Below, piece by piece: positions 1 through 6,139 of a stretch of 7,798 nucleotides of DNA; position 1 is the stretch's first letter, and every line of letters starts with the position of its first letter. A program made the translations under genes and the position numbers. The notes under the pieces are model-generated. The model worked only from the letters and a program-made list of their open reading frames with translations. It did no database searches and was not told where the DNA came from. Where the stretch lies: the NCBI GenBank assembly GCA_958414155.1, contig CATYWI010000049.1, positions 1 to 7,798 on the forward strand, written 5' to 3'. Origin of the DNA: an uncultured Anaerotruncus sp. (GTDB lineage: Bacteria; Bacillota_A; Clostridia; Oscillospirales; CAG-272).

Positions 1-484
1 CAGCCGCCTCGGTGCGGAAAGGCAGGGCGGGGCAGTCGGACATTTCCGCGGAAATGCCGAGACGCCGCAAGGCGTTGTATTCTCTTTTTATCTTTGCGGC
101 ATCGCCGACGGAATACACAAACGCATCGCATTCGCGGTAGCCGCAGTCTTTGCCGGCGCACAAGCGGCGGTATTCATCCGCCGCCTCTGCATTGGCATCG
201 TAGTATCGACGCGCCGCGGCGGTCCCGAACTCGCGTATCAGGCGGTCATATATCGCGCCGTGCAGTGCGGTAATCTTTCCTGTTGTGCTTCCGCTCGTGC
301 CGCTCATCAGCCTGTCCGCTTCCGCAAGGTGAAATTCCACGCCCGCGTGCCACAGCATGTGGGCGGTCAGAAGTCCCGCAAGTCCTCCGCCGACTATCAG
401 TACATCGGTCGTTATATCGCCGTGAAGCGGTTCGTATCCGGGTATGGCGTTCTCTGACGCCCGTTTTTGCCACAGTGACTCCAT
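1..484 (-). CDS. FAD-dependent oxidoreductase (DAO fold), N-terminal part, truncated by window edge
   Basis: The gene starts at the ATG complementary to 482-484 and runs leftward off the window, so only its first 161 codons are visible. A GGAGG (complement of 490-494) lies 5 nt before the ATG and fixes the start. Residues 27-38 (DVLIVGGGLAGL) form the Rossmann FAD-binding strand-loop-helix with GxGxxG, and Glu55 in LAEADRL is the expected acidic residue at the end of the second strand that binds the FAD ribose. The segment around 62-80 (SGSTTGKITALHGAIYD) and the Cys-containing stretch near 109-119 resemble a clostridial group of FAD-dependent amine-oxidase-like proteins that often carry a C-terminal Rieske 2Fe-2S domain. 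Whether that domain is present here cannot be seen. Substrate is unknown; gamma-glutamylputrescine oxidase-like and glycine-oxidase-like enzymes are relatives. It is transcribed divergently from the membrane protein at 634. Reading frame is open throughout. Confidence 0.85.
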   Translation of the reverse strand, partial: MESLWQKRASENAIPGYEPLHGDITTDVLIVGGGLAGLLTAHMLWHAGVEFHLAEADRLMSGTSGSTTGKITALHGAIYDRLIREFGTAAARRYYDANAEAADEYRRLCAGKDCGYRECDAFVYSVGDAAKIKREYNALRRLGISAEMSDCPALPFRTEAA

Positions 485-551
485 TTTGTCCTCCGGATGA
501 TTTATTTACAGATATTATTCCCATGTGTGACGAAAATATAACTGCCTGCTG

Positions 552-580
552 TTGACATATTGCGACAAATAATTTATAAT
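552..580 (+). promoter_or_regulatory. Consensus sigma-A promoter for the membrane-protein gene
   Basis: A perfect -35 TTGACA (552-557) and a perfect -10 TATAAT (575-580) are separated by exactly 17 nt. The expected transcription start is about position 587, giving a leader of roughly 47 nt before the ATG at 634. No obvious activator is needed for such a sequence, so any control would probably be by repression or at the RNA level. The region also has to serve the divergent oxidoreductase at 484, for which I see only a weak minus-strand TAATAT and no good -35. Confidence 0.9.
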
Positions 581-591
581 GTATACAAATG

Positions 592-607
592 GTCGGGGAC
601 CCCCGAC
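592..607 (+). promoter_or_regulatory. GC-rich inverted repeat in the 5' leader
   Basis: GTCGGGG (592-598) and CCCCGAC (601-607) are perfect 7-nt inverted arms separated by two bases. In RNA this gives about six GC-rich pairs with a four-base loop. It starts about 6 nt after the predicted start point, between promoter and ribosome binding site (GGAGG, 622-626). It could be an operator palindrome, a stabilising 5' hairpin or chance. There is no T-tract after it, so it is not a terminator. Confidence 0.5.
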
Positions 608-633
608 AATAACGGACAAACGGAGGATCTTTC

Positions 634-1140
634 ATGAAAAGAAAGCTCGGGATCTGCACTGTGATCTCATTTGTATTTGCGGGGCTTTCCGCGCCCGCTT
701 TCCTGTTTTCGGTATACTTTTTGGCTGTGTACTGCATCGGAGGATCGCCGACAGGGGGCGGCAGTCCGGCGGTTGCGCCGAGTATCGTGCTGTCTCTCAC
801 CTGTCTCGTTGCCGCCGTTGCGGCGATCGCGTCGGTTGTGGTGTTCGCGGTACGGATAGTGAAAACAAGAACGCGCAAGTCACGTGTGTTTTATATGGCA
901 GGGTGCTTTGCGATCGCCGTTCTTGAAACTATTATTGCCAATGTTACGCAGCAAGCCGATCTGTTCTTGCTTTGGAAGCTGCTCGGTATCACGGATGTGA
1001 CCGGCATGAGCGTGATCGTCAGTATAGTATACTTGCAGCTGTGTTCAACGTTCCCGATGGTCGCCGGCATCCTTGCGATACCCGGCGTGGCATCGCGTGA
1101 ATACCGTAAAAATGCCGGTACGGTATCCGGTGAGGTCTGA
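634..1140 (+). CDS. Four-helix integral membrane protein of unknown function
   Basis: An intact 168-residue reading frame begins at ATG 634 with GGAGG at 622-626, 7 nt upstream, and sits behind a consensus promoter. I do not recognise a family. Four hydrophobic segments are visible, at about residues 7-33, 50-74, 85-103 and 124-149. A basic loop, VKTRTRKSR (76-84), lies between helices 2 and 3, and a basic N-terminus (MKRK) and basic C-terminal tail (REYRK) suggest N-in, C-in topology with the Gly/Pro-rich segment 36-49 outside. There is no cleavable signal peptide that I would trust and no catalytic motif. It is flanked by its own promoter and by a terminator at 1155-1192, so it is probably transcribed alone and not as part of the plsY operon. 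Base use resembles its neighbours. The gene call is firm, the function is unknown. Confidence 0.78.
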   Translation: MKRKLGICTVISFVFAGLSAPAFLFSVYFLAVYCIGGSPTGGGSPAVAPSIVLSLTCLVAAVAAIASVVVFAVRIVKTRTRKSRVFYMAGCFAIAVLETIIANVTQQADLFLLWKLLGITDVTGMSVIVSIVYLQLCSTFPMVAGILAIPGVASREYRKNAGTVSGEV

Positions 1141-1154
1141 GCCGATATATCTTT

Positions 1155-1192
1155 ATTACGCGGTCGGTGCTGTGCGCCGGCCGCGTAATTTT
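1155..1192 (+). terminator. Rho-independent terminator after the membrane-protein gene
   Basis: ATTACGCGG (1155-1163) pairs perfectly with CCGCGTAAT (1181-1189). The stem continues inward through 1164-1169 with 1175-1180, including two G-U pairs, to a five-base loop CTGTG. That makes about 15 pairs. A short T-run (1189-1192) follows. It lies 15 nt after the TGA at 1138-1140 and separates this gene from the plsY promoter. Confidence 0.82.
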
Positions 1193-1226
1193 CATACATC
1201 TTGATATAATAGTAACATGATGCGTG

Positions 1227-1255
1227 TTGACTTTTGGCGTGATAATTGTTATAAT
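1227..1255 (+). promoter_or_regulatory. Extended -10 sigma-A promoter of the plsY operon
   Basis: TTGACT (1227-1232) and TATAAT (1250-1255) are 17 nt apart, and TG at 1247-1248 one base before the -10 adds the extended -10 element. The start point is expected near 1262. This promoter lies inside the longest possible plsY reading frame (from GTG 1224), which argues that translation starts downstream at ATG 1305. Confidence 0.88.
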
Positions 1256-1288
1256 TATAATTAATTATCTTATCGGGGGACCGCTCCC

Positions 1289-1296
1289 GGAAAGGG
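1289..1296 (+). promoter_or_regulatory. Ribosome binding site that sets the plsY start
   Basis: GGAAAGGG ends 8 nt before ATG 1305. Just upstream, GGGA (1277-1280) can pair with TCCC (1285-1288) around a CCGC loop, placing a small hairpin directly against the ribosome binding site. The alternative GTG at 1224 lies upstream of the predicted transcript start, so it cannot be used by mRNA from this promoter. Confidence 0.75.
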
Positions 1297-1304
1297 TGCT
1301 TTTT

Positions 1305-2147
1305 ATGTCGACTATTATTTCGGGCGGGCTTTATCGCCTTCTTACCGAGCGCTTCGGAGTTGTCGGAGTGCCGGCGCTTCTGTGGCTCATTCCCCCGATC
1401 CTGCTTTGCGCGGCGGGCGGATATCTGCTGGGAAGTCTCAGCTCTGCGGTCATCGTTTCCCGCGCGCTTTTCTCCGATGATGTGCGTTCGCACGGCTCGG
1501 GCAACGCGGGAATGACCAATATGTTCCGCACCTACGGCAAAAAGGCGGGGGTGCTGACCCTTTGCGGGGATGTTCTGAAAACGGTCGTTGCCACGCTTCT
1601 CGGTTATCTCTGGCTCGGCTATATCGGAGCGTATCTGTCCGGTCTTTTCTGTATGCTCGGACACATGTTCCCTGTGTTTTACAGATTCCGAGGCGGAAAG
1701 GGCGTGCTCGTTGCGGCTGTGATGATCCTTATGACCGAGCCACCGGTCTTCCTTGTGCTTATCGTTGTTTTTGCGATAGTGCTCGTGGGTACACGCATGG
1801 TATCGATGGCGTCCGGAATGGCGGCTTTGCTGTATCCGCTGATACTCAACGGGACCTACGCCGTGTTTTACGGTGACGGCAGTACGGCCGGAATGCGCAT
1901 CCCGATAGCGGTATTCATCACCGTGATGATACTTATCATGCACCGTGAGAATTTCAAGCGTATATATGCCGGGAAGGAACCCAAGGTCCGCTTCCCGTGG
2001 AATCATGACGAGCCTGCCGCGGAGCAGGAGGAAGAGCGCGGTCTGTCTGCCGCCGACGATGAGGACGGTGCGGAGGAGGATACTTCCGCCCCAAAGCCGC
2101 AGCGGACCGTAAAGAAAAAATCAACGTACGGGAAAAGGAAAAAATGA
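1305..2147 (+). CDS. plsY: Acyl-phosphate:glycerol-3-phosphate acyltransferase PlsY with charged C-terminal tail
   Basis: PlsY is the membrane enzyme that transfers an acyl chain from acyl-phosphate (made by PlsX) to the sn-1 position of glycerol 3-phosphate, the first step of phospholipid synthesis. From ATG 1305 the protein has 280 residues. The family signatures are present in order: GSLSSA at 43-48, SHGSGNAGMTNMFRTYG at 62-78, GHMFPVFYRFRGGKGV at 119-134, and MHRENFKRIYAGKEPK at 212-227. Hydrophobic helices lie at about 23-53, 82-103, 107-125, 134-162, 169-189 and 199-212. The usual GATN reads GMTN here. Typical PlsY is about 200 residues. This one has roughly 20 additional N-terminal residues and a tail of about 50 residues that is acidic at 235-259 and basic at 264-280. 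The stop overlaps the next gene's ATG (ATGA, 2144-2147), so the two are translationally coupled. Identification is very secure; the tail's role is unknown. Confidence 0.95.
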   Translation: MSTIISGGLYRLLTERFGVVGVPALLWLIPPILLCAAGGYLLGSLSSAVIVSRALFSDDVRSHGSGNAGMTNMFRTYGKKAGVLTLCGDVLKTVVATLLGYLWLGYIGAYLSGLFCMLGHMFPVFYRFRGGKGVLVAAVMILMTEPPVFLVLIVVFAIVLVGTRMVSMASGMAALLYPLILNGTYAVFYGDGSTAGMRIPIAVFITVMILIMHRENFKRIYAGKEPKVRFPWNHDEPAAEQEEERGLSAADDEDGAEEDTSAPKPQRTVKKKSTYGKRKK

Positions 2148-3379
2148 GTATAAACAAGTGCAATCTCCCAACGGTGCGCGAGAGTCTGCGCTTTGCGGGG
2201 CTTGTATGCGAGGCGTCGGCGAAGGGGATCATAAAAAAATGCGGCTTTTCGGTGCCGCGTGACAGTGCCGCAAAGAACGCCCGTGCGCGTTCCGTCACCG
2301 TGGGCGGCAGGCGCATGATACAGCTTGAGTCGTTTATGAAGGACGGCAAGGCGCTGCAACGGAATATTCCGGAGGACGATGCGGAGGCGCTCGGCGCTTT
2401 TGCGGCAGGTTTTATGCGCGCCAATCTCATGCTTGAGGGCGGAGCGGCTTGCGAATATCGCGCCAATGCGAAGGGGAATGCCGCCGTTGTGGGCGCGGGC
2501 GCCGTTACTGCCGCGCTCGGCAATGCCGCCGCGCGCGAGGCGGCTCCGGCGGGGAATGACCGCAGCAAGAACCGTCTGCTTGACGGTAGCGAGCCTTTTC
2601 TGCGCGCGCTCGGCGTAAGCGACGAACGCGGCAGAGTTTACGACAAAAAACAACCGAAGTTCCGTCAGATATGTCGCTTTCTTGAGCATATCCGGGAGAT
2701 CGAGGGCTGTCTGCCCGCCGAAGGCGAGCTGCGCATATGCGATCTTTGCTGCGGAAAAAGCTATCTTTCGTTTGCGGTTTACCACTATTTTGCCGTTTTG
2801 CGCGGCAGGCGCGTGAGCATGACGGGAGTTGATCTGAAGCCGGATGTTATCGAATACTGCTCGTCGGTCGCCGGGTCTCTCGGCTTTTCGGGACTTGAAT
2901 TCATATGCGGCAATGTGCTTGAATATGACAGTCGCGAGCGCGGACTGCCTCAGCTCGTCGTTTCGCTTCATGCCTGCGACACGGCAACGGACATCGTTCT
3001 CACCAAGGCGGCGCAGTGGCGCTCAAAGGTCATTCTGTCAACGCCGTGCTGTCACCATGCGCTGGCGAGGGTGATAGACTGCCCCGAACTTTCGTTCGTG
3101 ACAGATCACCCGTTCCTTTCGCGCAAGCTCTGCGATGTGCTTACCGACGCGGCGCGGCTCGCGCGGCTCGATGCCGAGGGCTACGTCACTACGGCGATGG
3201 AGCTGACCGATCCCGACGACACGCCGAAGAATGTGCTTCTTCGCGCGGTGCTTAACGACGCCCCGGAGCCTTCACGTCTCGCGGCTTGCCGCGAGCGCTA
3301 CGAGGCGATAAGGCGTTTTCTGGCGGCGGGTGATCCGGAGGGGGCGCGCGGCGCTCTCCCCGATGTGACAGACGATTAA
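2144..3379 (+). CDS. Class I SAM-dependent methyltransferase, Methyltransf_32/GSTCD type
   Basis: The 411-residue protein has a Rossmann-fold methyltransferase domain in its second half. Motif I is ICDLCCGKSYLSF (198-210), the acidic residue that holds the SAM ribose is expected in GVDLKPD (228-234), and the characteristic SLHACDTATD (274-283) and STPCCHH (299-305) follow, then LCDVLTD and DPDDTPKN near the C-terminus. These features match the Methyltransf_32 family, which also includes the methyltransferase region of eukaryotic GSTCD. The substrate is not established. The N-terminal ~150 residues contain SVPRD (36-40) and a basic/beta-rich stretch (47-75) that in related clostridial proteins looks like a separate, possibly RNA-contacting domain; this is inference. 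An Ala/Gly-rich region (99-137) links the two halves. The start overlaps the plsY stop by ATGA with a purine-rich GGAAAAGGAA (2131-2140) before it, so it is the second gene of the operon. Confidence 0.9.
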   Translation: MSINKCNLPTVRESLRFAGLVCEASAKGIIKKCGFSVPRDSAAKNARARSVTVGGRRMIQLESFMKDGKALQRNIPEDDAEALGAFAAGFMRANLMLEGGAACEYRANAKGNAAVVGAGAVTAALGNAAAREAAPAGNDRSKNRLLDGSEPFLRALGVSDERGRVYDKKQPKFRQICRFLEHIREIEGCLPAEGELRICDLCCGKSYLSFAVYHYFAVLRGRRVSMTGVDLKPDVIEYCSSVAGSLGFSGLEFICGNVLEYDSRERGLPQLVVSLHACDTATDIVLTKAAQWRSKVILSTPCCHHALARVIDCPELSFVTDHPFLSRKLCDVLTDAARLARLDAEGYVTTAMELTDPDDTPKNVLLRAVLNDAPEPSRLAACRERYEAIRRFLAAGDPEGARGALPDVTDD

Positions 3380-3451
3380 AAAAGCGGACCGATATAAATT
3401 CTTTGTGCGGAGCGGATAAGGGTCATCGCGCCACACGGAAAGGAATACAAA

Positions 3452-4729
3452 ATGACCTCACTTAATGCCGAAAAGTATCTGAGAGGGCTTCCTCTGAAAA
3501 ACGACCGCGAAATGCCTGAACGGTATGCCGCGCTGTCGGCGGAGATGACGGGAATGGCAGAGACCTCCCGCCGCGTGTTCCACATCTGCTGTGACGGACT
3601 TTTTTCCGCTCACGCTGCCGCTATGCTTGCTGCCGCGCTCCGTTCTGCCGGCGTGAGCAGCGCTTCGGTCGCATTTGACGCATTATGCGAAGATGATATG
3701 CACCGCACGACCGTATTTATTGACGGCAAACGGGCGACGGATCAGGTGTTCTGCCCGGCGGTCCATGAGCTGCGCGCGGCGATACGGGCACACGGAAATG
3801 CATCCGGAAGATACGAGGCTGGTGCGGCGCTTGCGGTCCTTGCATGTCGGAATTCCGGCGCGCGCGTGCTTATTTCGGATGTCAGCGGATTGCCCTGTGA
3901 GGTTCTGTCCTTGCTACCGCCGCCCTCCTGCGTCGTGCTCGGACCTGTCGATGATACGATCCGTCCCGCACTGCGCAGAATGATATCCAAAAGCACACTT
4001 GAGACCGTAAGCACACCGCAATCGCCGGAAATACAGCGCATGCTGACCGATACGTGCGCTGCGGCTGGGTGCCGCCTCACAGTGGCGGCAAAGCACGGGA
4101 TGCCGGGCGGTCCGGAGGTCGGGGCGCTTTCCTTTGGCGGTGTGACGTTTTCATACCGCGGCGTAGACGCCAGGATATCGTCGGTGTTCGTTTCTGCCGT
4201 TCTTTGCGCGTGCGCGGCTACCGATACCGCGCGCGCCATGCGGCGTTCCGGATTTGCGATAAGCGATTCGGATATTGCCGCAGGTGTGCGTGTGGCGTCG
4301 CCGCTCTGCCACGGAACGGTCGTGTCGATAAATCCGGCGGTGATCGCTGCTTCTGTCCCCGATGATGGTGGACACGCAGAACACAGTACCGCTCTGGCGG
4401 CTGTCGTTGCCGATATCGCGTCGGCGAAGCAGCTTACAGGGAAGAGCGTTACTCTGTTTTTCCCGGGGAGCGGCGCTCCTGTGGATGAGATCGTAAGTTT
4501 TTTCGGCGGATGCGGCGTTGAGGTGAGTTCTGTGATACTTGCGGCGGATGGCGAAAGTCCTGCCGCGGCGGCACGCAGGGCGGCTTCCGCGATAGCCATA
4601 ACCGATGCCGAGATAGAGGCGCATGGGGACACTGACGAGGTGCGGTCATATATCGTAATTGGTACACACCGCGAGACTGAGGAGGCGCTTCCTCTTCTTC
4701 GCGAGGGGATCAGGCGGACGATGATTTGA
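3452..4729 (+). CDS. Degenerate FolC-like (folylpolyglutamate synthase / Mur ligase fold) protein lacking the P-loop
   Basis: The start is ATG 3452 with GGAAAGGA (3437-3444) 7 nt before it; the 425-codon frame is intact. The order of segments follows FolC along its whole length. Residues 7-31 resemble the N-terminal helix region (EYLhsL...GLeRI..LL). H44-I45 followed by AAAMLAAALRSAG (55-67) matches the P-loop strand and helix. VFIDGKRATDQVF (88-100) matches the 'riNGe.isdedF' segment. YEAGAALAVLA (121-131) matches FE.ltalAfl. ISKSTLETVSTPQSPEI (178-194) matches the kaGIIK...s.pQ.pev region. SGFAISDSDIAAGV (266-279) and GKSVTLFF (330-337) match the C-terminal half. The key residues are missing: the GTNGKGS loop reads CDGLFSA (47-53) with no Gly-Lys, and DGAHN appears as DDGGHAEHS (304-312). 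It is therefore unlikely to ligate glutamate with ATP in the normal way. It is 72 nt after the methyltransferase with no clear terminator or promoter between. Family assignment is from pattern recognition; function unknown. Confidence 0.75.
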   Translation: MTSLNAEKYLRGLPLKNDREMPERYAALSAEMTGMAETSRRVFHICCDGLFSAHAAAMLAAALRSAGVSSASVAFDALCEDDMHRTTVFIDGKRATDQVFCPAVHELRAAIRAHGNASGRYEAGAALAVLACRNSGARVLISDVSGLPCEVLSLLPPPSCVVLGPVDDTIRPALRRMISKSTLETVSTPQSPEIQRMLTDTCAAAGCRLTVAAKHGMPGGPEVGALSFGGVTFSYRGVDARISSVFVSAVLCACAATDTARAMRRSGFAISDSDIAAGVRVASPLCHGTVVSINPAVIAASVPDDGGHAEHSTALAAVVADIASAKQLTGKSVTLFFPGSGAPVDEIVSFFGGCGVEVSSVILAADGESPAAAARRAASAIAITDAEIEAHGDTDEVRSYIVIGTHRETEEALPLLREGIRRTMI

Positions 4730-5843
4730 GGCTCTCGGTGCGCCATGCCGCAGCGGCGGCGCGTCCGACAAGGGCAAGCAGAGGACCGATGAACATTCCG
4801 GCAACTCCGAATACGGAAAAACCGAGGTACATCGCAGCAAGCGTTACGAGCGGGTGTATGCCGAGCGTTCCGCCGACGATGCGCGGTTCAATGAATTGAC
4901 GCACTGTTTCGATCACGCCGAAAAGAATGAGCAGTCCTATGCCGAGGCGGAAGTCGCCCTTTATGAATTCGATCGCCGTCCATGGGAGCAGTACCGTGCC
5001 GACACCGAGAACGGGAAGAATGTCGATAACGGCAATGACTGCCGAAAGAAGGAAGGCGTAGCCGATGCGCAGTATCGAAAAACCGATAAACAGCTCGCAG
5101 AATGTTATTGCCAATATAATAAGGTAGGCTTTTACGTAGCCGACTGCGGTTCTTCCCGCACGTCGGCGCAGCTCGGGAAGATGACGGCGCACGCCGTGGG
5201 GAGCCATCCCGGCAAGCGCCGCAAGTATGCGGCGGCGGTCGAGCGCAAAATAAAATCCCGATATCACAGCCACCGCGAGCGAGAGAAGGATAGATGGAAA
5301 TGCTTTTATCACCGAGGCGGCGAGCGCCGGGATCTCGGTGGTCAGCTTTGTGAGCATATTTCCTATCGCACTGCCGAGGGCGGTGTCAAGTCCGTCAAAA
5401 AAGCCGGCAAGCTCCTCCGATTCGCGCAGATGACGGAGAAGCGGAATGCGATCGCCCGCATCGGTGATGAATCCCGCGGCATTGCTTATCATGTCGCTCA
5501 CCTCGTCCGGGCTTGTCTCGCCAAGGCGGACGAGAAGCGCGACGATCTCGTAAACGGCGCGGTTTACAGCCAGCGCGGTGAGTATGAATATCAGCGCAAG
5601 GATCAGCAGCACTGCCACCGAAATGCAAAAACGCTCGGAGATGTGCAGTTTTTTTGCCACACGCGCGGCAGGCGGTACAGCCGCCGACGAGACGAGCCAC
5701 GCAAACAGAAATGGGAGAGCCAGGCGCAGTACGTACTTTCCCGCAAAATAGATCGCAGCCAACGCACATATAAGGCAAAACAGCTTAGCCGCAATGCCTT
5801 GCCAGTCTGTGCCCGTGTCGCGTATGTTGTTTCCGGTATTCAT
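4710..5843 (-). CDS. ytvI: AI-2E-family permease, YtvI-like sporulation membrane protein
   Basis: The 377-residue protein begins at the ATG complementary to 5841-5843, with AAGGAAGG (complement of 5850-5857) 6 nt ahead. It is a polytopic membrane protein of the AI-2E transporter (PerM) superfamily. Hydrophobic helices are visible at about 17-54, 72-94, 183-200, 239-258, 262-290, 300-311 and 332-360. Family signatures are SGFYFALDRRRI (195-206), DILPVLGVG (274-282), ETVRQFIEPRIVG (312-324) and HPLVTLAAMY (330-339). The wording of the last three best fits the YtvI subgroup of spore-formers. The transported substrate is not established; ion antiport and export roles have been proposed for relatives. 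It is transcribed toward the FolC-like gene and the two stops overlap, so the 3' ends share 20 nt (4710-4729). A possible minus-strand -10 (TATAAT, complement of 6057-6062) would give a leader of about 200 nt; no convincing -35 goes with it. Confidence 0.92.
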   Translation of the reverse strand: MNTGNNIRDTGTDWQGIAAKLFCLICALAAIYFAGKYVLRLALPFLFAWLVSSAAVPPAARVAKKLHISERFCISVAVLLILALIFILTALAVNRAVYEIVALLVRLGETSPDEVSDMISNAAGFITDAGDRIPLLRHLRESEELAGFFDGLDTALGSAIGNMLTKLTTEIPALAASVIKAFPSILLSLAVAVISGFYFALDRRRILAALAGMAPHGVRRHLPELRRRAGRTAVGYVKAYLIILAITFCELFIGFSILRIGYAFLLSAVIAVIDILPVLGVGTVLLPWTAIEFIKGDFRLGIGLLILFGVIETVRQFIEPRIVGGTLGIHPLVTLAAMYLGFSVFGVAGMFIGPLLALVGRAAAAAWRTESLKSSSA

Positions 5844-5861
5844 TTGGTTCCTTCCTTTAGT

Positions 5862-5877
5862 AATGTATTAATGTATT
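5862..5877. repeat. Tandem 8-bp direct repeat upstream of ytvI
   Basis: The octamer AATGTATT occurs twice head-to-tail, at 5862-5869 and 5870-5877. It sits between the ytvI ribosome binding site (5850-5857) and the hairpin at 5879-5893. Read on the ytvI strand it is AATACATT twice, which resembles the -10 half of sporulation sigma-E promoters (ATACA-T), but I find no matching -35 element at the right distance. It could be an operator, a slippage product or chance. Confidence 0.55.
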
Positions 5878-5878
5878 G

Positions 5879-5900
5879 CCCGCCGCAGGCGGGATTTTTT
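5879..5900 (+). terminator. Rho-independent terminator facing plus strand, beyond the 5' end of ytvI
   Basis: CCCGCC (5879-5884) and GGCGGG (5888-5893) form a six-pair all-GC stem with a GCA loop, followed by A and six T residues (5895-5900). The T-tract is only on the plus side, so it acts on rightward transcripts. The nearest plus-strand gene upstream ends at 4729, with ytvI lying antisense in between. A weaker hairpin with a T-tract, CGCCCGGGCG plus seven T (5943-5959), lies just after and could be a back-up. Confidence 0.72.
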
Positions 5901-6104
5901 GGTATATTTGATTTTATTGCGCGGTGTGCCCGACGTATTCAGCGCCCGGGCGTTTTTTTCGTCGCGGGTTGCTTCAATGCCGTGCTTTTTTCGGTCGCAC
6001 TCGCCGCAAGGAATATTTCGGAACGGCGAAACCGGATTTTCGGTCTTTTTTTCTATATTATACGCCGTTCGAAAAATATTTTTTTAATTTTTTCGCATAA
6101 TCAC

Positions 6105-6133
6105 TTGACAGGGCTTGATTTGAATGATATAAT
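6105..6133 (+). promoter_or_regulatory. Very strong consensus promoter of rpoB
   Basis: TTGACA (6105-6110) and TATAAT (6128-6133) are both perfect and 17 nt apart. TG at 6125-6126 gives an extended -10, and A/T-rich DNA upstream (6072-6095) could act as an UP element. The start point is expected at about 6139-6140. A second TATAAT at 6146-6151 has no suitable -35 and is probably not used. Confidence 0.92.
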
Positions 6134-6139
6134 TGTAAA

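Larger units (their letters stand above)
5844..6104. other. AT-tract-rich intergenic region between ytvI and the rpoB promoter
   Basis: No gene is supported here. Besides the tandem repeat and terminator given separately, it holds T-tracts of six to seven bases beginning at 5895, 5953, 5986, 6046, 6079 and 6088. The stretch 6072-6095 is nearly all A/T and lies just upstream of the rpoB -35, where an UP element for the polymerase alpha subunit is expected. A minus-strand TATAAT (complement of 6057-6062) could be the -10 of ytvI. Two short segments after T-tracts, at 5960-5971 and 5992-6004, look alike (TCGTCGCGGGTTGC and TCGGTCGCACTCGC), but the similarity is too weak to call a repeat. Confidence 0.6.

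Noticed and set aside
891..2006. Minus-strand reading frame of 371 codons across the membrane gene and plsY
   Set aside because: It crosses a terminator and a promoter of the opposite strand, is His/Arg/Asn-rich, and has no recognisable domain.
2003..2971. Minus-strand reading frame of 322 codons opposite the methyltransferase
   Set aside because: It is opposite a protein with clear SAM-binding motifs and has no motif of its own.
3380..3451. Possible terminator or internal promoter between the methyltransferase and the FolC-like gene
   Set aside because: There is no stable hairpin plus T-run. A TATAAA at 3393-3398 has no -35 at 16-18 nt. I therefore treat the three genes as one operon.
3742..4746. 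Long minus-strand reading frame antisense to the FolC-like gene
   Set aside because: It has Ser/Thr/Ala/Arg-rich low-information sequence with no family resemblance. The plus frame shows FolC-like segments and a good ribosome binding site, so this is a shadow caused by GC-biased codons.
5895..6093. Regular spacing of T-tracts (steps of about 58, 33, 60 and 33 nt)
   Set aside because: The alternation is suggestive, but the flanking sequence is not repeated and five tracts are too few. More likely AT-rich promoter DNA with terminator tails.
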